Shown here one piece after another: positions 28,901 to 37,643 of a stretch of DNA of 64,000 bases. Within the stretch, counting starts at the first letter, position 1. The number at the start of each line of letters is the position of its first letter. The translations under genes and the position numbers were made by a program. The DNA is from Lysinibacillus sp. PLM2 (GTDB taxonomy: Bacteria > Bacillota > Bacilli > Bacillales_A > Planococcaceae): positions 1,982,001-2,046,000 of the forward strand of contig AP025689.1 of assembly GCA_023168345.1 (NCBI GenBank), written 5' to 3'. Under the pieces are notes generated by a model, which did not search any database, was not told where the DNA came from, and was given only the letters and a program-made list of their open reading frames with translations.

Positions 28901-29024
28901 TTGTACCTGCTTGCCCTTGTTGTCGTAAAATGGCATTGATGTCAGGCTGTAAAATTGTTAGTATGATTGTCGTAATAAGCCAGATCGAAAAAATCGCCCA
29001 ACGTCCTTTTATAATGCTTTTCAA
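25968..29024 (-). CDS. MMPL/RND family exporter (YdgH-like)
   Basis: A 1018-residue RND-superfamily membrane protein of the MMPL group. Helix 1 is at the N-terminus, followed by an extracellular loop. A six-helix bundle lies around residues 180-365 with the proton-path motif FGIGTDYNILLFNRFKEE. A very long second extracellular loop (about 385-810) is full of coiled-coil 'GLxxMxxGLxQM' heptads. The second bundle (about 830-1005) has ALGVDYSIFLMMRYKE. It resembles Bacillus YdgH, encoded beside the MarR-type repressor YdgG. Exported substrate unknown; lipid-like or drug compounds are usual. The start is TTG behind GGAGG. Confidence 0.9.
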   Translation of the reverse strand: MKSIIKGRWAIFSIWLITTIILTILQPDINAILRQQGQAGTSSESPSVIAGDILSKMNTTEGTDNLIVFYNENKITDEEMMEIGESVNLLLEKKSQLGITEMIDPFTMPEAKSSLVSEDGTTLMVSYKLDKKGREVDDIKEQFNRILEDVPIEYYLSGEDFINNDYLKASQAGVEKSAALTVIFILVVLVIAFRSVVTPIISLIAVAFSYLVSMGIAAQLIDKVGFPVTSLTQMLLVLILFGIGTDYNILLFNRFKEELSKGHSVDESIVNTYKTAGKTIAYSILTVFIAFLALVFSESPIYKSGVVVVIGVTILLLEILTLTPFIMKVLGKKIFWPSKNTEGHKENKFWEKTSSFGTKHPILITLIILAIIGPMVILHKEKLNFDTVGELGDSYPSSKAINLVAEHFGKGQAMPATVVIENDEALDNNESLSAIDSITERLKAIKGVKMVSSVTQPQGEQITDFYVDSQMGSVTDGITQTEDGVNQIYDGLSEAQSGLESADFSQVNQMVDGTATLQDGMTELTNGLKQIQEGIADGTNNPETIYNGLASIEKNLSTMSSGITMLADSYEKMQAGYSEMGIHYQDAATALLGVKDSLIQMKTMTDAVASSYVDSENDANFQALKQTIEQLLASLSQISPESIAALNENYNATTAGFSTANENLANMSDGLIKMTEGLNKAKAGLGQTSSGIGMIVTNLNTVNNGLGEMKAGQQQLVEGLNGFGEFGEKLTDVNDGLKGISDGLEQTNDYLTQLNTKTFFIPDEALKNEDFKKSLNAFMSEDRKITKMTIVLNDDPYSNEALTTINQINETLSNELKGTVLSDAKSGTVGTSATTNDMNDVLSRDLSRTTLIVIIGVLLVLFLVIRSFWTPIFITASLVGAYYTAMFIINFIFLNLLGYAGISSFVPFFSFIIIVALGVDYSIFLMMRYKEYPELSPKEAIVLASKHTGGVIISAVIILGGTFATLIPAGIVLLTELAIAVITGLIVLCFILLPLFVPALIALPDKLSNLLSKDKKRI

Positions 29025-29050
29025 TTTATATCCTCCATTTATGTTGTCTT

Positions 29051-29554
29051 TTATTTTCTGCGTTTGTCTTTTTCGGAGAAGTACAAAATATCGATAAAAT
29101 CATAGCTATCTATTCCATCAGCAATCATCTTTTCTTTAACTGCTGAAACTAATAATTTCATTCCCTTTTCAACTATTTCCTGTTCACTAGGACTTAAGAG
29201 GTTGATTATACCAATTAATGATTGACTAGTTAGTTCTGATATACTTTCATCTATTTGTTCTACTAATTTTGAAGACAGTGTAATGTCTACTAATCGTTTA
29301 TCCTTCTTATTTGGTGATTTCACTAGAAATTCCTTAGCAATCAATCGATCAACAATATCGGAAACTGTACTTTGCGTCATCTTCAGATTTTGGGATAACT
29401 GCTTAATGCTAACGGTGTTATGAGCATAAACATCAGCAATCACCCTAATTTGCGGAATCGTTACGCCATGTTCCTCGGCTGTTTTTTGTAAGCTTTTCAT
29501 CGTATAACGATGGATGAAATCGATCGATTCCCCAATAAACTCAGCTCTATTCAA
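29051..29554 (-). CDS. MarR family transcriptional regulator (YdgG-like)
   Basis: A winged-helix regulator, about 167 residues from TTG 29554 (AAAGGGG 8 nt upstream; frame open to 29575). The recognition helix is SIKQLSQNLKMTQSTVSDIV and the wing is LIAKEFLVKSPNKKDKRLVD, both typical of MarR. It is the first gene of a two-gene operon with the MMPL exporter, 26 bp apart. Two operator-like repeats lie just upstream, so it most likely represses itself and the exporter until a ligand binds. Confidence 0.9.
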   Translation of the reverse strand: MNRAEFIGESIDFIHRYTMKSLQKTAEEHGVTIPQIRVIADVYAHNTVSIKQLSQNLKMTQSTVSDIVDRLIAKEFLVKSPNKKDKRLVDITLSSKLVEQIDESISELTSQSLIGIINLLSPSEQEIVEKGMKLLVSAVKEKMIADGIDSYDFIDILYFSEKDKRRK

Positions 29555-29579
29555 AGCTTCTATCCCCTTTCTCACTTAC

Positions 29580-29605
29580 ATCGCAAACGATACATCGCAT
29601 ACGAT
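29580..29605. promoter_or_regulatory. Putative MarR operator, tandem palindromes
   Basis: ATCGCAAACGAT (29580-29591) and ATCGCATACGAT (29594-29605). These are two copies of ATCG-N4-CGAT, 14 bp centre to centre, directly upstream of the regulator start. Confidence 0.7.
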
Positions 29606-29880
29606 ATATATTATGAACATATATATCCTTAGTCAATGGTAAGGTTTTCTTCTAAATGCTGTTGAGATAACGGTTTTACCATGTTTATCTAACTAATTAA
29701 ATTGTGATTTTTATAAAAAACATAATTCATAAAGTCAATAAACATTGATATTGCTGTATTTTTAAAACATTTTTCAATCGACATTTATACAATAGGATTA
29801 TTTGAATATTGGTAGTATATACCAATCTGTAAAACATACGATTTAGATTGTATAACTTATACAAAAGCCCTTTTAAATAA
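29606..29880. other. Gene-free stretch
   Basis: AT-rich promoter region of the MarR operon. Nothing else recognisable is seen up to the terminator at 29883. Confidence 0.5.
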
Positions 29881-29882
29881 AA

Positions 29883-29906
29883 AAGTCATCCAATACTGGA
29901 CGACTT
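29883..29906 (-). terminator. Terminator of the SDR gene
   Basis: Minus-strand hairpin AAGTCGTCCA ... TGGATGACTT followed by T6. Confidence 0.75.
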
Positions 29907-29946
29907 CAAGTAATTTGTTATATCATTAGTTTTTTTCTTTCTTACC

Positions 29947-30855
29947 CTATGAATAACGGATAATGCCACCATTAACATGTAATACTTGACCCGTTACATA
30001 GAACGATTCATTAGTAGCTAAATAGACAAATGCAGGTGCTACTTCGAAAGGCTGTGCTACACGTCCCATTGGAATATCGGTTCCAATTGTTGCTATATGA
30101 TCTGCGGGATAAGTACTTACTGTTAGAGGTGTCCACGCTGGACCAGGTGCAACACCATTTACTCGAATTCCCTTCTCTATTAGCGATAAAGCCAATGAAC
30201 GAGTAAAAGAAACAACGGCACCTTTTGATGCTGCATAATCTAGGACATTTTTTTCACCTTCATATGCAACTCTTGATGCGGTGTTTATAATGACACTCCC
30301 TTGTTTTAAGTGTGGAAGAGCTGCTTTTGTCATATAAAAAAACGGAAAAACATTTGTTCGGAAGGTATCTTCAAGCTGTTCATCCGTTATATTCATAATA
30401 TCCTTTGTATAGGGCTGTACAGCAGCATTATTTACTACAATATCTAAACATTTATAAGCTTCTATCGTACGACTTACCGCAAGTTTAGAAGTTGATGGTT
30501 TTCGCAAATCTCCTCGTATAAGTAGACAGCTAATGCCAAATTGTTCCACATATTGCTTTGTCTCTAGTGCATCTCTGTCCTCATTAAGATATACAATAGT
30601 CAAATTTGCACCTTCTTTCGCATAGGCAACGGCTACTGCACGTCCTATTCCACTATCTCCTCCAGTGATGAGGGCTACTTTTCCTTTTAATCTTCCACTA
30701 CCATTAAAGCCTGCATAATCAAATATTGGTCTAGGATTCATCGCCCATTCTAAACCTGGTGCCTGTTCTTGATGTTGTGGTGGAAAAGCGATCGGCTGCT
30801 GAACGACCTCCAGCACGACACCAAGATACGGATAAACAGGGTAGTCTTGGTCCAT
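29947..30855 (-). CDS. SDR family oxidoreductase (YhdF/YhxC-like)
   Basis: About 302 residues from ATG 30855, 8 nt after AAAGGAG. It is a classical short-chain dehydrogenase with an N-terminal extension of some 45 residues rich in Pro/Gln, as in Bacillus YhdF, YhxC and YhxD. Cofactor site ITGGDSGIGRAVAVAYAKEG, then VNNAAVQ, the catalytic Ser in INTASRVAYEG with YAASKGAVVSF (Tyr-x3-Lys), and the C-terminal GQVLHVNGG. Substrate unknown; general-stress association is known for this group. Monocistronic. Confidence 0.9.
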   Translation of the reverse strand: MDQDYPVYPYLGVVLEVVQQPIAFPPQHQEQAPGLEWAMNPRPIFDYAGFNGSGRLKGKVALITGGDSGIGRAVAVAYAKEGANLTIVYLNEDRDALETKQYVEQFGISCLLIRGDLRKPSTSKLAVSRTIEAYKCLDIVVNNAAVQPYTKDIMNITDEQLEDTFRTNVFPFFYMTKAALPHLKQGSVIINTASRVAYEGEKNVLDYAASKGAVVSFTRSLALSLIEKGIRVNGVAPGPAWTPLTVSTYPADHIATIGTDIPMGRVAQPFEVAPAFVYLATNESFYVTGQVLHVNGGIIRYS

Positions 30856-31018
30856 ATTTGTGTCTCCTTTCACATCTAAATCTCATTCTAATAATGAGAC
30901 TCAATTGGATTCCATAACAAAATCTAATTCTGAGGTATAGTATGTAGGATAGTTTAATCGTGTGCAGCGGGAATTGTAACAGCTATATAAATGTGTAGGT
31001 ATTTGGTAGAGAAATAAT

Positions 31019-31050
31019 AAAACTCGAATACAAAAATTCGTATTCGAGCT
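31019..31050 (-). terminator. Terminator of the DinB gene
   Basis: Stem CTCGAATAC / GTATTCGAG followed by TTTTATTATT on the minus strand. Confidence 0.7.
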
Positions 31051-31100
31051 TGGATTATAATTTTATTAGCTTATTTAATATTTTATCTAATTTATACTTT

Positions 31101-31586
31101 CTATCGTAAGCTCAAGATATCAGTGTTTTTAGGAATATAACCAAGCAATCTGAGCATTACGACAATTTGCCCCTTATGATGAAATTCATGGGTAATAGAA
31201 TGGATTAATAATTGATGTGGCGTTTTTCTAACGGTACTACCACCTATTTTCCAATCGAGTTTCTTTTCAATTATTTCATCAAATTTATTACTAAATTGTT
31301 CAAAAACAGCATTAACATATTGATCTGCTTGTTGAAAATAAAGTTGTATATCATCAATTTGCATGTCATTCATTTCTTCTTTTGTTAATAAAGGAGAAGT
31401 CGTTTCTGAAAGTACAAAGCAACCAAGCCATGCATGATAACATCCTGCAACATGTATTAAAGAATCTTTAATGCTTTGAAAACCAAATCCAAATTCTTTT
31501 GTTAATTCATGTTCATTTAATTCTTTACACTGCTCTAACAAAATCTGCCTCGTTTGTTTAACCCATTCATATTCTTGTTTTATCAT
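31101..31586 (-). CDS. DinB family protein
   Basis: A 161-residue four-helix-bundle protein of the DinB/YfiT group. Three metal-ligand histidines are placed as expected: His in DSLIHVAGCYHAW (about 46) and two in THEFHHKGQIVVMLR (about 132-136). Members bind Ni/Zn and some act as thiol-S-transferases (bacillithiol), but the role of this one is unknown. Start behind AGGAGATATTCTC. Monocistronic. Confidence 0.85.
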   Translation of the reverse strand: MIKQEYEWVKQTRQILLEQCKELNEHELTKEFGFGFQSIKDSLIHVAGCYHAWLGCFVLSETTSPLLTKEEMNDMQIDDIQLYFQQADQYVNAVFEQFSNKFDEIIEKKLDWKIGGSTVRKTPHQLLIHSITHEFHHKGQIVVMLRLLGYIPKNTDILSLR

Positions 31587-31686
31587 GAGAATATCTCCTA
31601 TTTTAAATTGGTTACCAAAATTTTCTTCTCATTATACATGAATGGGAGTTATCGTAAAACACTGTATTTCACTGTAAATTTATTAG

Positions 31687-32586
31687 TTACTCCTCAAAAT
31701 ATTCTAGAAATTTTTTTATTAATCTTGTTTGATTGCGATTTTTTGAGTAAATCCCACCAAATAATAAATTAAAATTAAGTGGATCTCCTTTTAAAGGAAT
31801 TGAAATAATCCGCCCAGTTTCCAAATATGGATCATCTATTAACATCATACTAGAAAACAAACTAATACCAATTCCCTCTGAAACAGATTTTTTAATTACC
31901 TCTGAATTTGTTGATTTAAAAATAATATTTAATGGTCCATATTGCTTTTCAAAATCCTCGATTAAATTGTTATAGAAATTTTTCCCGTATATCACAAATG
32001 GATATTCTCTAATATCCATCAACTGTAATTCTTTATTAATCGCCAATATAGAGTCCCTAGGAACGATTACATGGAAAGTACCTTGAGAATGAAATGCATG
32101 AAAAGAAAAATGTTCAGGAAATTTGTGATTAACTGTATTTAATAATGCAATTAACCCTAAATCTGCTCTGTTTTCATTTACTTCTTCAATCACTTCTTTA
32201 TTTTCCATTTCCAGAATGGTTACTTTTATTTGTGGGAAATCCTTTTTAAATTTTGAAAGTGCTTTAGGTAAATATGTCATAAAGATACTAGGGACTGTGG
32301 CTATTTTCAGCTCTCCAATATAAGAGGATTTTAAAGATTGAATCTCTTCTTTTAATTCTTCAGTTTTCATTAAAATCTCAAGTGCTTTCGAAATGATATT
32401 TTTTCCTTCTTCTGTTGGAATAGTACCATTTCGGGAGCGTTTAAAAAGTTGAACTCCAAATTCTTTTTCCAATAAAGAAATGGATTGACTGATGGCAGAT
32501 TGGGTAACATGCAGATTTTTTGCAGCAATAGACATTGATTTTGTTTCAATAACTTCTTTTAAATATTCCAACTGTTCGAAATTCAT
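31687..32586 (-). CDS. LysR family transcriptional regulator
   Basis: A 299-residue LysR protein. The N-terminal winged helix is LEYLKEVIETKSMSIAAKNL, then HVTQSAISQSISLLEKEFGV. A periplasmic-binding-protein-like effector domain runs from about residue 90 to 299. It is divergent from an MFS gene 134 bp away with a T-N11-A box between, so it probably controls that exporter together with an unknown co-inducer. Start ATG behind AAGGAGCTTAAG. Confidence 0.9.
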   Translation of the reverse strand: MNFEQLEYLKEVIETKSMSIAAKNLHVTQSAISQSISLLEKEFGVQLFKRSRNGTIPTEEGKNIISKALEILMKTEELKEEIQSLKSSYIGELKIATVPSIFMTYLPKALSKFKKDFPQIKVTILEMENKEVIEEVNENRADLGLIALLNTVNHKFPEHFSFHAFHSQGTFHVIVPRDSILAINKELQLMDIREYPFVIYGKNFYNNLIEDFEKQYGPLNIIFKSTNSEVIKKSVSEGIGISLFSSMMLIDDPYLETGRIISIPLKGDPLNFNLLFGGIYSKNRNQTRLIKKFLEYFEE

Positions 32587-32600
32587 CTTAAGCTCCTTAT

Positions 32601-32615
32601 ATTAGAAATACTAAT
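32601..32615. promoter_or_regulatory. Putative LysR box
   Basis: ATTAGAAATACTAAT, a T-N11-A palindrome (ATTAG/CTAAT arms) located 15 bp upstream of the regulator start, in the divergent region. Confidence 0.6.
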
Positions 32616-32719
32616 ATTATTATTAATAATTATAATTATACATTAAAGTTAATTAACTATATAATCATTTAAGTTCAAAATCGAACATGATTTATGTATG
32701 AAAGAAGAGAAGAGAAGAA

Positions 32720-33940
32720 ATGAAAGAAAAAATATGGACAAAGGATTTTATATTTGTTTGTTTAAGTAACTTTTTTGTGTCACTTAACTTTTACGTTTTA
32801 GCAACGGCATTCCCCTTATTTGTAAAAGATATTTTAAATGGTAATGAACAACAGATGGGCTTAGCGATTACTATCTATTCTTTAGGGATTGTTTTAATTA
32901 GACCTTTTTCTGGTCAATGGGTAGATCGTTTTGGTAGTAAGAAGATGGCTCTTTTTGGATTAGGTATTTTTCTAATCGCCTCCTTCAGTTATTTCGGAGC
33001 AATGGGGATTATTATTTTCTTAGTAATTCGTTTTCTTCACGGAATGGGCTATGCACTCGCCTCAACAGCAACAAACACAATTGCAGCTTCACTCATACCT
33101 GTTTCACGACAAGGTGAAGGCGTTGGCTATTTTAGTATGTTTATGAGTTTAGCGATGGTAATTGGTCCAGCTTGTGGCTTATTTCTTTGGAAAGACAAAA
33201 ATATCACAGTATTATTAGTCGCTGCATGTATCATATCAGCACTATCCCTCCTATTTGCACTTGCAATTCGAAGAACAAATCCGATACAAAACAATACTGT
33301 TTTAGTTGAAAACAGTGAAACACCTATGAAAAAGAAAATGAAATTCAGCGATTTTATCGAATTAAAAGCATTGCCTATTGCATTACTAGCCTTTTTGCTT
33401 GCCTTTTCTTATAGTTCGTTATCTGGGTTTTTAGCTTCTTTTACTGCTGAAATTCATCAAACTCAGGTTGCAAGTTTATTTTTCGTAGTGTTTGCCTTAA
33501 TGATTGTTCTTTTTCGCCCACTTGTTGGAAAAGCCTTTGATAAATATAAAGAGCATTATTTATATTATCCATCTATTTTAATGTTTGGTGTTGGGTTACT
33601 ACTGTTAAGTCAATCTCAAACCGGAAATATGGTACTGTTCTCTGCTTTACTAATGGGAATTGGCTATGGAGCACTATTTTCATGTTTTCAAACTCTTACT
33701 GTTAAATATGCCCCTATCCATCGTAGAGGAATTGCCACTGCGACATTCTTATTGTTTTTCGACTTAGGTTATGGTGTGGGATCGTATGTCATGGGATTAA
33801 TCGCTTCTATTATTAATTACAGCATGATGTATATGATAGCAGGAATTATTACGTTGTTATCTGTTGGTCTATATTATCTATTTCATCATCGACCACTCGC
33901 TAAACAGTCCATTTCAAATAAAAAACAACACGCAATCTAA
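32720..33940 (+). CDS. MFS transporter
   Basis: A 406-residue, 12-helix major facilitator protein. The motif A loop GQWVDRFGSKKMALFG follows helix 2. Helix 4/5 has RFLHGMGYALASTATNTIAA, and the second half repeats the loop as GKAFDKYKEHYLYY. It looks like the YfkF/YwoG type of Bacillus drug exporters. The substrate is unknown. Transcribed away from the LysR gene and ended by a strong terminator. Confidence 0.88.
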   Translation: MKEKIWTKDFIFVCLSNFFVSLNFYVLATAFPLFVKDILNGNEQQMGLAITIYSLGIVLIRPFSGQWVDRFGSKKMALFGLGIFLIASFSYFGAMGIIIFLVIRFLHGMGYALASTATNTIAASLIPVSRQGEGVGYFSMFMSLAMVIGPACGLFLWKDKNITVLLVAACIISALSLLFALAIRRTNPIQNNTVLVENSETPMKKKMKFSDFIELKALPIALLAFLLAFSYSSLSGFLASFTAEIHQTQVASLFFVVFALMIVLFRPLVGKAFDKYKEHYLYYPSILMFGVGLLLLSQSQTGNMVLFSALLMGIGYGALFSCFQTLTVKYAPIHRRGIATATFLLFFDLGYGVGSYVMGLIASIINYSMMYMIAGIITLLSVGLYYLFHHRPLAKQSISNKKQHAI

Positions 33941-33980
33941 TAGGATAGTTCCCTATTTACTAATTTTATAAGCATATATT

Positions 33981-34028
33981 AAAGCCTGTAACTTATCGAA
34001 TCTAGCAATAAGTTACAGGCTTTTATTT
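33981..34028. terminator. Bidirectional terminator
   Basis: Stem AAAGCCTGTAACTTA / TAAGTTACAGGCTTT with T run, between convergent MFS and SRPBCC genes. Confidence 0.88.
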
Positions 34029-34053
34029 TTCATTAATTATCTTTATTTTGAAA

Positions 34054-34494
34054 CTATGAAAAGACTACTATTTTTCGTGCAATCGATTCAGTTAAACGGG
34101 ATGTAACCTTTGGAACCGCCCATTTAATGATTGGTGTTAACATGGCACCAGATAATCCACCTGCATGTACTTCCACGGTACAACTCATTGTTGTTTTCCC
34201 GTTAACATCTTCTGCAGTAAAGTGTCCACTTCCTGTAAAGTTATCTGATAATCCTTTGAGTTCAAACTTAATATTCGAAGGTTCATTGTATTCAGTAATA
34301 TCAACCTGTGCTCTTATTGTTTTTTTAATACCCTTTACGCTACCTTCAAAAGTCCAGATAGATTGTTTATCATTTATAATTTCGTGTGCTTTATAGGCTG
34401 GTACTGCAGTTGCCCATTTTTCTAAATCACTGACATAATCCCAAACTGTTTGTACATCTACTGGAATTTCTACTGTATGTGTTCCCGTTGCCAT
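34054..34494 (-). CDS. SRPBCC/CoxG family protein
   Basis: A 146-residue START/SRPBCC fold protein from ATG 34494. It has HTVEIPVDVQTVWDYVSDLE at the N-terminus, a central FEGSVKGIKKTIRAQV, and the C-terminal helix carrying MLTPIIKWAVPKVTSRLTES. CoxG-like members anchor CO dehydrogenase to membranes; in Bacillales without cox genes they are of unknown ligand. No cox genes are nearby. Monocistronic. The frame is open to 34512 through GTG codons but with no better ribosome site. Confidence 0.82.
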   Translation of the reverse strand: MATGTHTVEIPVDVQTVWDYVSDLEKWATAVPAYKAHEIINDKQSIWTFEGSVKGIKKTIRAQVDITEYNEPSNIKFELKGLSDNFTGSGHFTAEDVNGKTTMSCTVEVHAGGLSGAMLTPIIKWAVPKVTSRLTESIARKIVVFS

Positions 34495-34662
34495 AATAAT
34501 TCCCACTTTCACTACGTTTAAATTTTGAATTTCGTTTCTACAAATAACAATTATTACATAAAAACCGTCTTCTTACATATTAAAAGTTATTCATCCACAA
34601 CATTTTCAATAAATATTAAAAAAAGGTACAACTCTTATTGGAATTGCACCCATTTTATCATT

Positions 34663-34941
34663 TTAAACTATATATTTACGAACTACATAAATTGAAATAA
34701 TTAAAATAATCATGAGAACAGGTACAATAATGACTGGATCGTTTTCAAAACCAATCCCTCCAAATGTAATTAAATAAGCGCCCGATAAAATATGTGTGGT
34801 TCCCATAATGTTTGTTACTTTCTTTTTATCTTTAATATATCTATTGCGCGCAAAGGTTAAAAATTCAATACGTTCTTTAACACCGATAATATACCCTAGT
34901 ATTAATAGAAGAACGCCTATAATTAGGAGGTTTACATTCAA
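34663..34941 (-). CDS. Small membrane protein, DUF3784-like
   Basis: A 92-residue protein with three membrane helices (about residues 3-18, 42-58 and 66-84) and a basic cytoplasmic loop between helices 1 and 2 (NRYIKDKKKVTN). It has the same layout as the 17428-17748 protein. TTG start at 34941, 7 nt after AAAGGAGG. Function unknown; monocistronic. Confidence 0.68.
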   Translation of the reverse strand: MNVNLLIIGVLLLILGYIIGVKERIEFLTFARNRYIKDKKKVTNIMGTTHILSGAYLITFGGIGFENDPVIIVPVLMIILIISIYVVRKYIV

Positions 34942-35007
34942 AACAATTCCTCCTTTCAATATTTTATAACTAAGTTTGTTTATTATTTACATCATACATG
35001 AAGATAT

Positions 35008-35041
35008 AAAAAAACTCGAATACAAAACTCGTATTCGATTC
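35008..35041 (-). terminator. Terminator of the YetF-like gene
   Basis: Minus-strand stem ATCGAATACGAG / CTCGTATTCGAT-type arms (CGAATACGAG ... GTATTCGAG) followed by T7. Confidence 0.7.
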
Positions 35042-35167
35042 TAAAATTGAATATTTTTTACACTTGTTCTTAGCTGAAAAAACTGAGCCGTATCCCTTGT
35101 ATATACATTTCGTACTTATTACTTTTCCAGTCTGTTCCTCATTATTAAATACATAGATAACATGAAC

Positions 35168-35866
35168 TTAAGGCTTCATATAATCATTTTTACTATCGAT
35201 ATAAAGACTCCCATCAGGTTGAAGCTCCGCAAAAAATACCTCATCAACTGAGTTTACGCCTGAATTGTTTAGCTTTTGCTTTAACCATCTTTCATCTAGA
35301 TTTAAACGGGCAAGATTATCTGTATTAATTAAACCATCTGAAATAAGTTCTGTTGCAGTAGGGTAAGTCTTGTTTTGAATTTGTATACTTAAATCTTCTT
35401 TGGTAACAGTTTGTTTGTTTTCTTTCTTCATAACAGATAATTTTCCACTTGTTTCAAAAATAGCGTACTCAACTTCATTAAGAGAAAATACATCTTTTTC
35501 TCTTAGCATTGAATATAGTGAATCCATATCGAGTCGAGTTTTTCTTAGTGCCCTCTCCATAATTTTTCCCTCTTCAACAACAATAATAGGTTCACCTGTA
35601 GTGATTATCCTTAAACTCTTTGATTTTATATCAATAATCCCTAGTATTATTGTGAACGCTGCCCAGGCCACCAAGGCAATTATTCCGTTTTGTATTGTTA
35701 AATTATTATTGACTGCTAAATTTGCTGTAATTGATCCAATGGAAATTGCTGAAACGAAGTTAAAAAAGGTCATTTGGCTTATTTCTTTTCTTCCCATAAT
35801 TCTTGTTAACAGAAATAATATTAAAAAAGCTATAAAAAGTCTGATTATTAGTTCAGAAAAATCCAT
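35168..35866 (-). CDS. DUF421/YetF family membrane protein
   Basis: A 232-residue protein from ATG 35866 (GGGAGG, 7 nt). Three N-terminal membrane helices are followed by the two DUF421 soluble domains. Seen are RIMGRKEISQMTFFNFVSAI, then GEPIIVVEEGKIMERALRKT and the SLYSMLREKDVFSLNEVEYA motif. Related Bacillus proteins YetF, YrbG and YdfS/YdfR are expressed in sporulation or affect germination receptors. No partner gene is adjacent here. Confidence 0.88.
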   Translation of the reverse strand: MDFSELIIRLFIAFLILFLLTRIMGRKEISQMTFFNFVSAISIGSITANLAVNNNLTIQNGIIALVAWAAFTIILGIIDIKSKSLRIITTGEPIIVVEEGKIMERALRKTRLDMDSLYSMLREKDVFSLNEVEYAIFETSGKLSVMKKENKQTVTKEDLSIQIQNKTYPTATELISDGLINTDNLARLNLDERWLKQKLNNSGVNSVDEVFFAELQPDGSLYIDSKNDYMKP

Positions 35867-35975
35867 GAACATTCCTCCCTTTTCGAGATTCTTTCATTAA
35901 GTAATATTCAATATATATAGGTTGTCCATAGAGACTGCTGTTATTCTATTTTAAAAACATTACCTCAAGAATAAA

Positions 35976-36004
35976 AAGAGTATTATCTAATAAGACAATA
36001 CCCT
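35976..36004 (-). terminator. Terminator of tRNA-Asn
   Basis: Minus-strand hairpin GGGTATTGTC / GATAATACTC followed by T5, 65 bp downstream of the tRNA gene. Confidence 0.7.
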
Positions 36005-36068
36005 CTAATCCTTATTTGCAATCATGAATAATCGTCATTTATATTTTTATTTCTCAAAATAAAAAAGG

Positions 36069-36140
36069 CTCCGAAGGTAGGACTCGAACCTACGACCAAT
36101 CGGTTAACAGCCGATTGCTCTACCACTGAGCTACTTCGGA
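36069..36140 (-). tRNA. tRNA-Asn(GTT)
   Basis: 72-nt cloverleaf: acceptor TCCGAAG / CTTCGGA, D arm GCTCAGTGGTAGAGC, anticodon arm ATCGG CTGTTAA CCGAT with GTT, and T arm GTAGGTTCGAGTCCTAC. Discriminator G. The CCA end is not encoded (CCT follows). A lone tRNA gene. Confidence 0.97.
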
Positions 36141-36622
36141 ATAATTGTCTGATGCTGCAAAATCATCTATAACCACGATTTGTTATATCTGTCATATATA
36201 TATTTGTCAGTTTTAAAAAGAATTAAACTCATTAATTTTATTTTTTCAAGTCTTATTGTAAGTCTAATTTAACAGCAAAATACGAATAATAGGCCCTTAG
36301 CTTTTGAACTTACCCTTAGCTATTGAACTAAGTAATAAAATTATTTCATTTTCATTCCCCTTTAATACATGATCAGATAATAAATAATTCATTTTTTCTT
36401 TAAATGAAAAAATATAAATCTCGAATATGCTTTAATAGTTTTCGGAATTGAACATTTACTTATTAGGTAACTTAAAGGAATCTTATACGTCGTGCTTTTA
36501 ATACATAGTAAACAGATTTTTAATGCACAAGAATGTAGAATGTAAGTAATTTAAGAATTTATGCACCTAATTAATATGCACTCATATAATGGTCTGAACA
36601 AAAAAAAATGGGGTGTTATAAA
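36141..36622. other. Gene-free stretch before the Mn catalase
   Basis: About 480 AT-rich bases. No ORF with a ribosome site is visible. It includes the promoters of tRNA-Asn and of the catalase gene, neither of which can be pinned down. Confidence 0.5.
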
Positions 36623-37477
36623 TTGTTCTATCATATAAAAGAGTTACAATATCAGGCAAAACCAGAAAGACCCGATCCGCTATTTGCGAAACAATTACAA
36701 GAAGTATTAGGCGGGCAATTCGGTGAAATTTCAGTGGCTTTACAATATTTGTTTCAAGGCTGGAGTGTTCGCGGAAATGGTAAATATAAAGACCTACTGA
36801 TGGATACTGGAACTGAAGAGTTAGCTCATATAGAAATGCTAGCTACAATGATTGCTAGGTTATTAGAAGGAGCTCCAGTTGGGGATTTAGAGGTTGCTGC
36901 GAAAGACCCTATAATTGGTGCAATTTTAGGCGGAATGAATCCACAACATGCCATAGTATCTGGACTTGGTGCAATGCCAGCAGATAGTGTAGGAAATCGT
37001 TGGACAGCAGATTATATTATTGCTAGTGGAAATTTACTTGCAGATTTCAGGGCAAATCTAAATGCAGAATCACAAGGTAGATTACAGGCTGTGAGACTAT
37101 ACGAAGCAACTACCGATCGTGGCGTAAAAGATATGTTAGCTTGGTTAATCGCAAGAGATACGATGCATCAAAACCAATGGATTGCAGCGATTAAGGAACT
37201 AGAGGCAAAAGAAAACGTTGTAGTTCCAAGTACATTCCCACGTGAATTAGAAAAACGTGAAGTATCTCATGTATTATTTAATTTCTCAAGAGGAAACGAG
37301 AGCGCTACAGGTAGATGGGCAAATGGACCGAGTATGGATGGTGAGGGTCAATTCCAATACGTTGAGAAACCACAACCACTAGCTCCAAAGCCAGTCTTAA
37401 ACCCTGCCCCACCTTATATTCATGACACGTTACCATCTGTTATTAAAGGTGATATGCTACCTCCTAATCTATGTTAA
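36623..37477 (+). CDS. Manganese catalase family protein (CotJC-like)
   Basis: 284 residues from TTG 36623, which gives the family's usual start MFYHIKELQYQAKPERPDP in two pieces; a GGGGTG site is 7 nt upstream. Dimanganese ligands are visible as Glu in GQFGEISVALQY, the Glu-x2-His of GTEELAHIEM, Glu in LNAESQGR and the MHQNQW histidine region. The enzyme dismutates hydrogen peroxide. CotJC, a coat-associated member, is shorter; this one has a Pro-rich C-terminal tail. Monocistronic. Confidence 0.92.
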   Translation: MFYHIKELQYQAKPERPDPLFAKQLQEVLGGQFGEISVALQYLFQGWSVRGNGKYKDLLMDTGTEELAHIEMLATMIARLLEGAPVGDLEVAAKDPIIGAILGGMNPQHAIVSGLGAMPADSVGNRWTADYIIASGNLLADFRANLNAESQGRLQAVRLYEATTDRGVKDMLAWLIARDTMHQNQWIAAIKELEAKENVVVPSTFPRELEKREVSHVLFNFSRGNESATGRWANGPSMDGEGQFQYVEKPQPLAPKPVLNPAPPYIHDTLPSVIKGDMLPPNLC

Positions 37478-37610
37478 TATTATAAACTATCACTTTCTTA
37501 ACTAGTAAGTTTCCTTAATAGAAAAAAACACATATATAAATGTAAATTGGAATTTGTGTATTTATCTAATTTCAGTAAGGTAAATCTATAAAATTCCCTG
37601 AACATACAAA

Positions 37611-37643
37611 AAAGAGCACTAATAATTAGTGCTCCTTTTCTTT
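37611..37643 (+). terminator. Terminator of the Mn catalase gene
   Basis: Stem GAGCACTAAT / ATTAGTGCTC followed by CTTTTCTTTTT. Confidence 0.8.
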
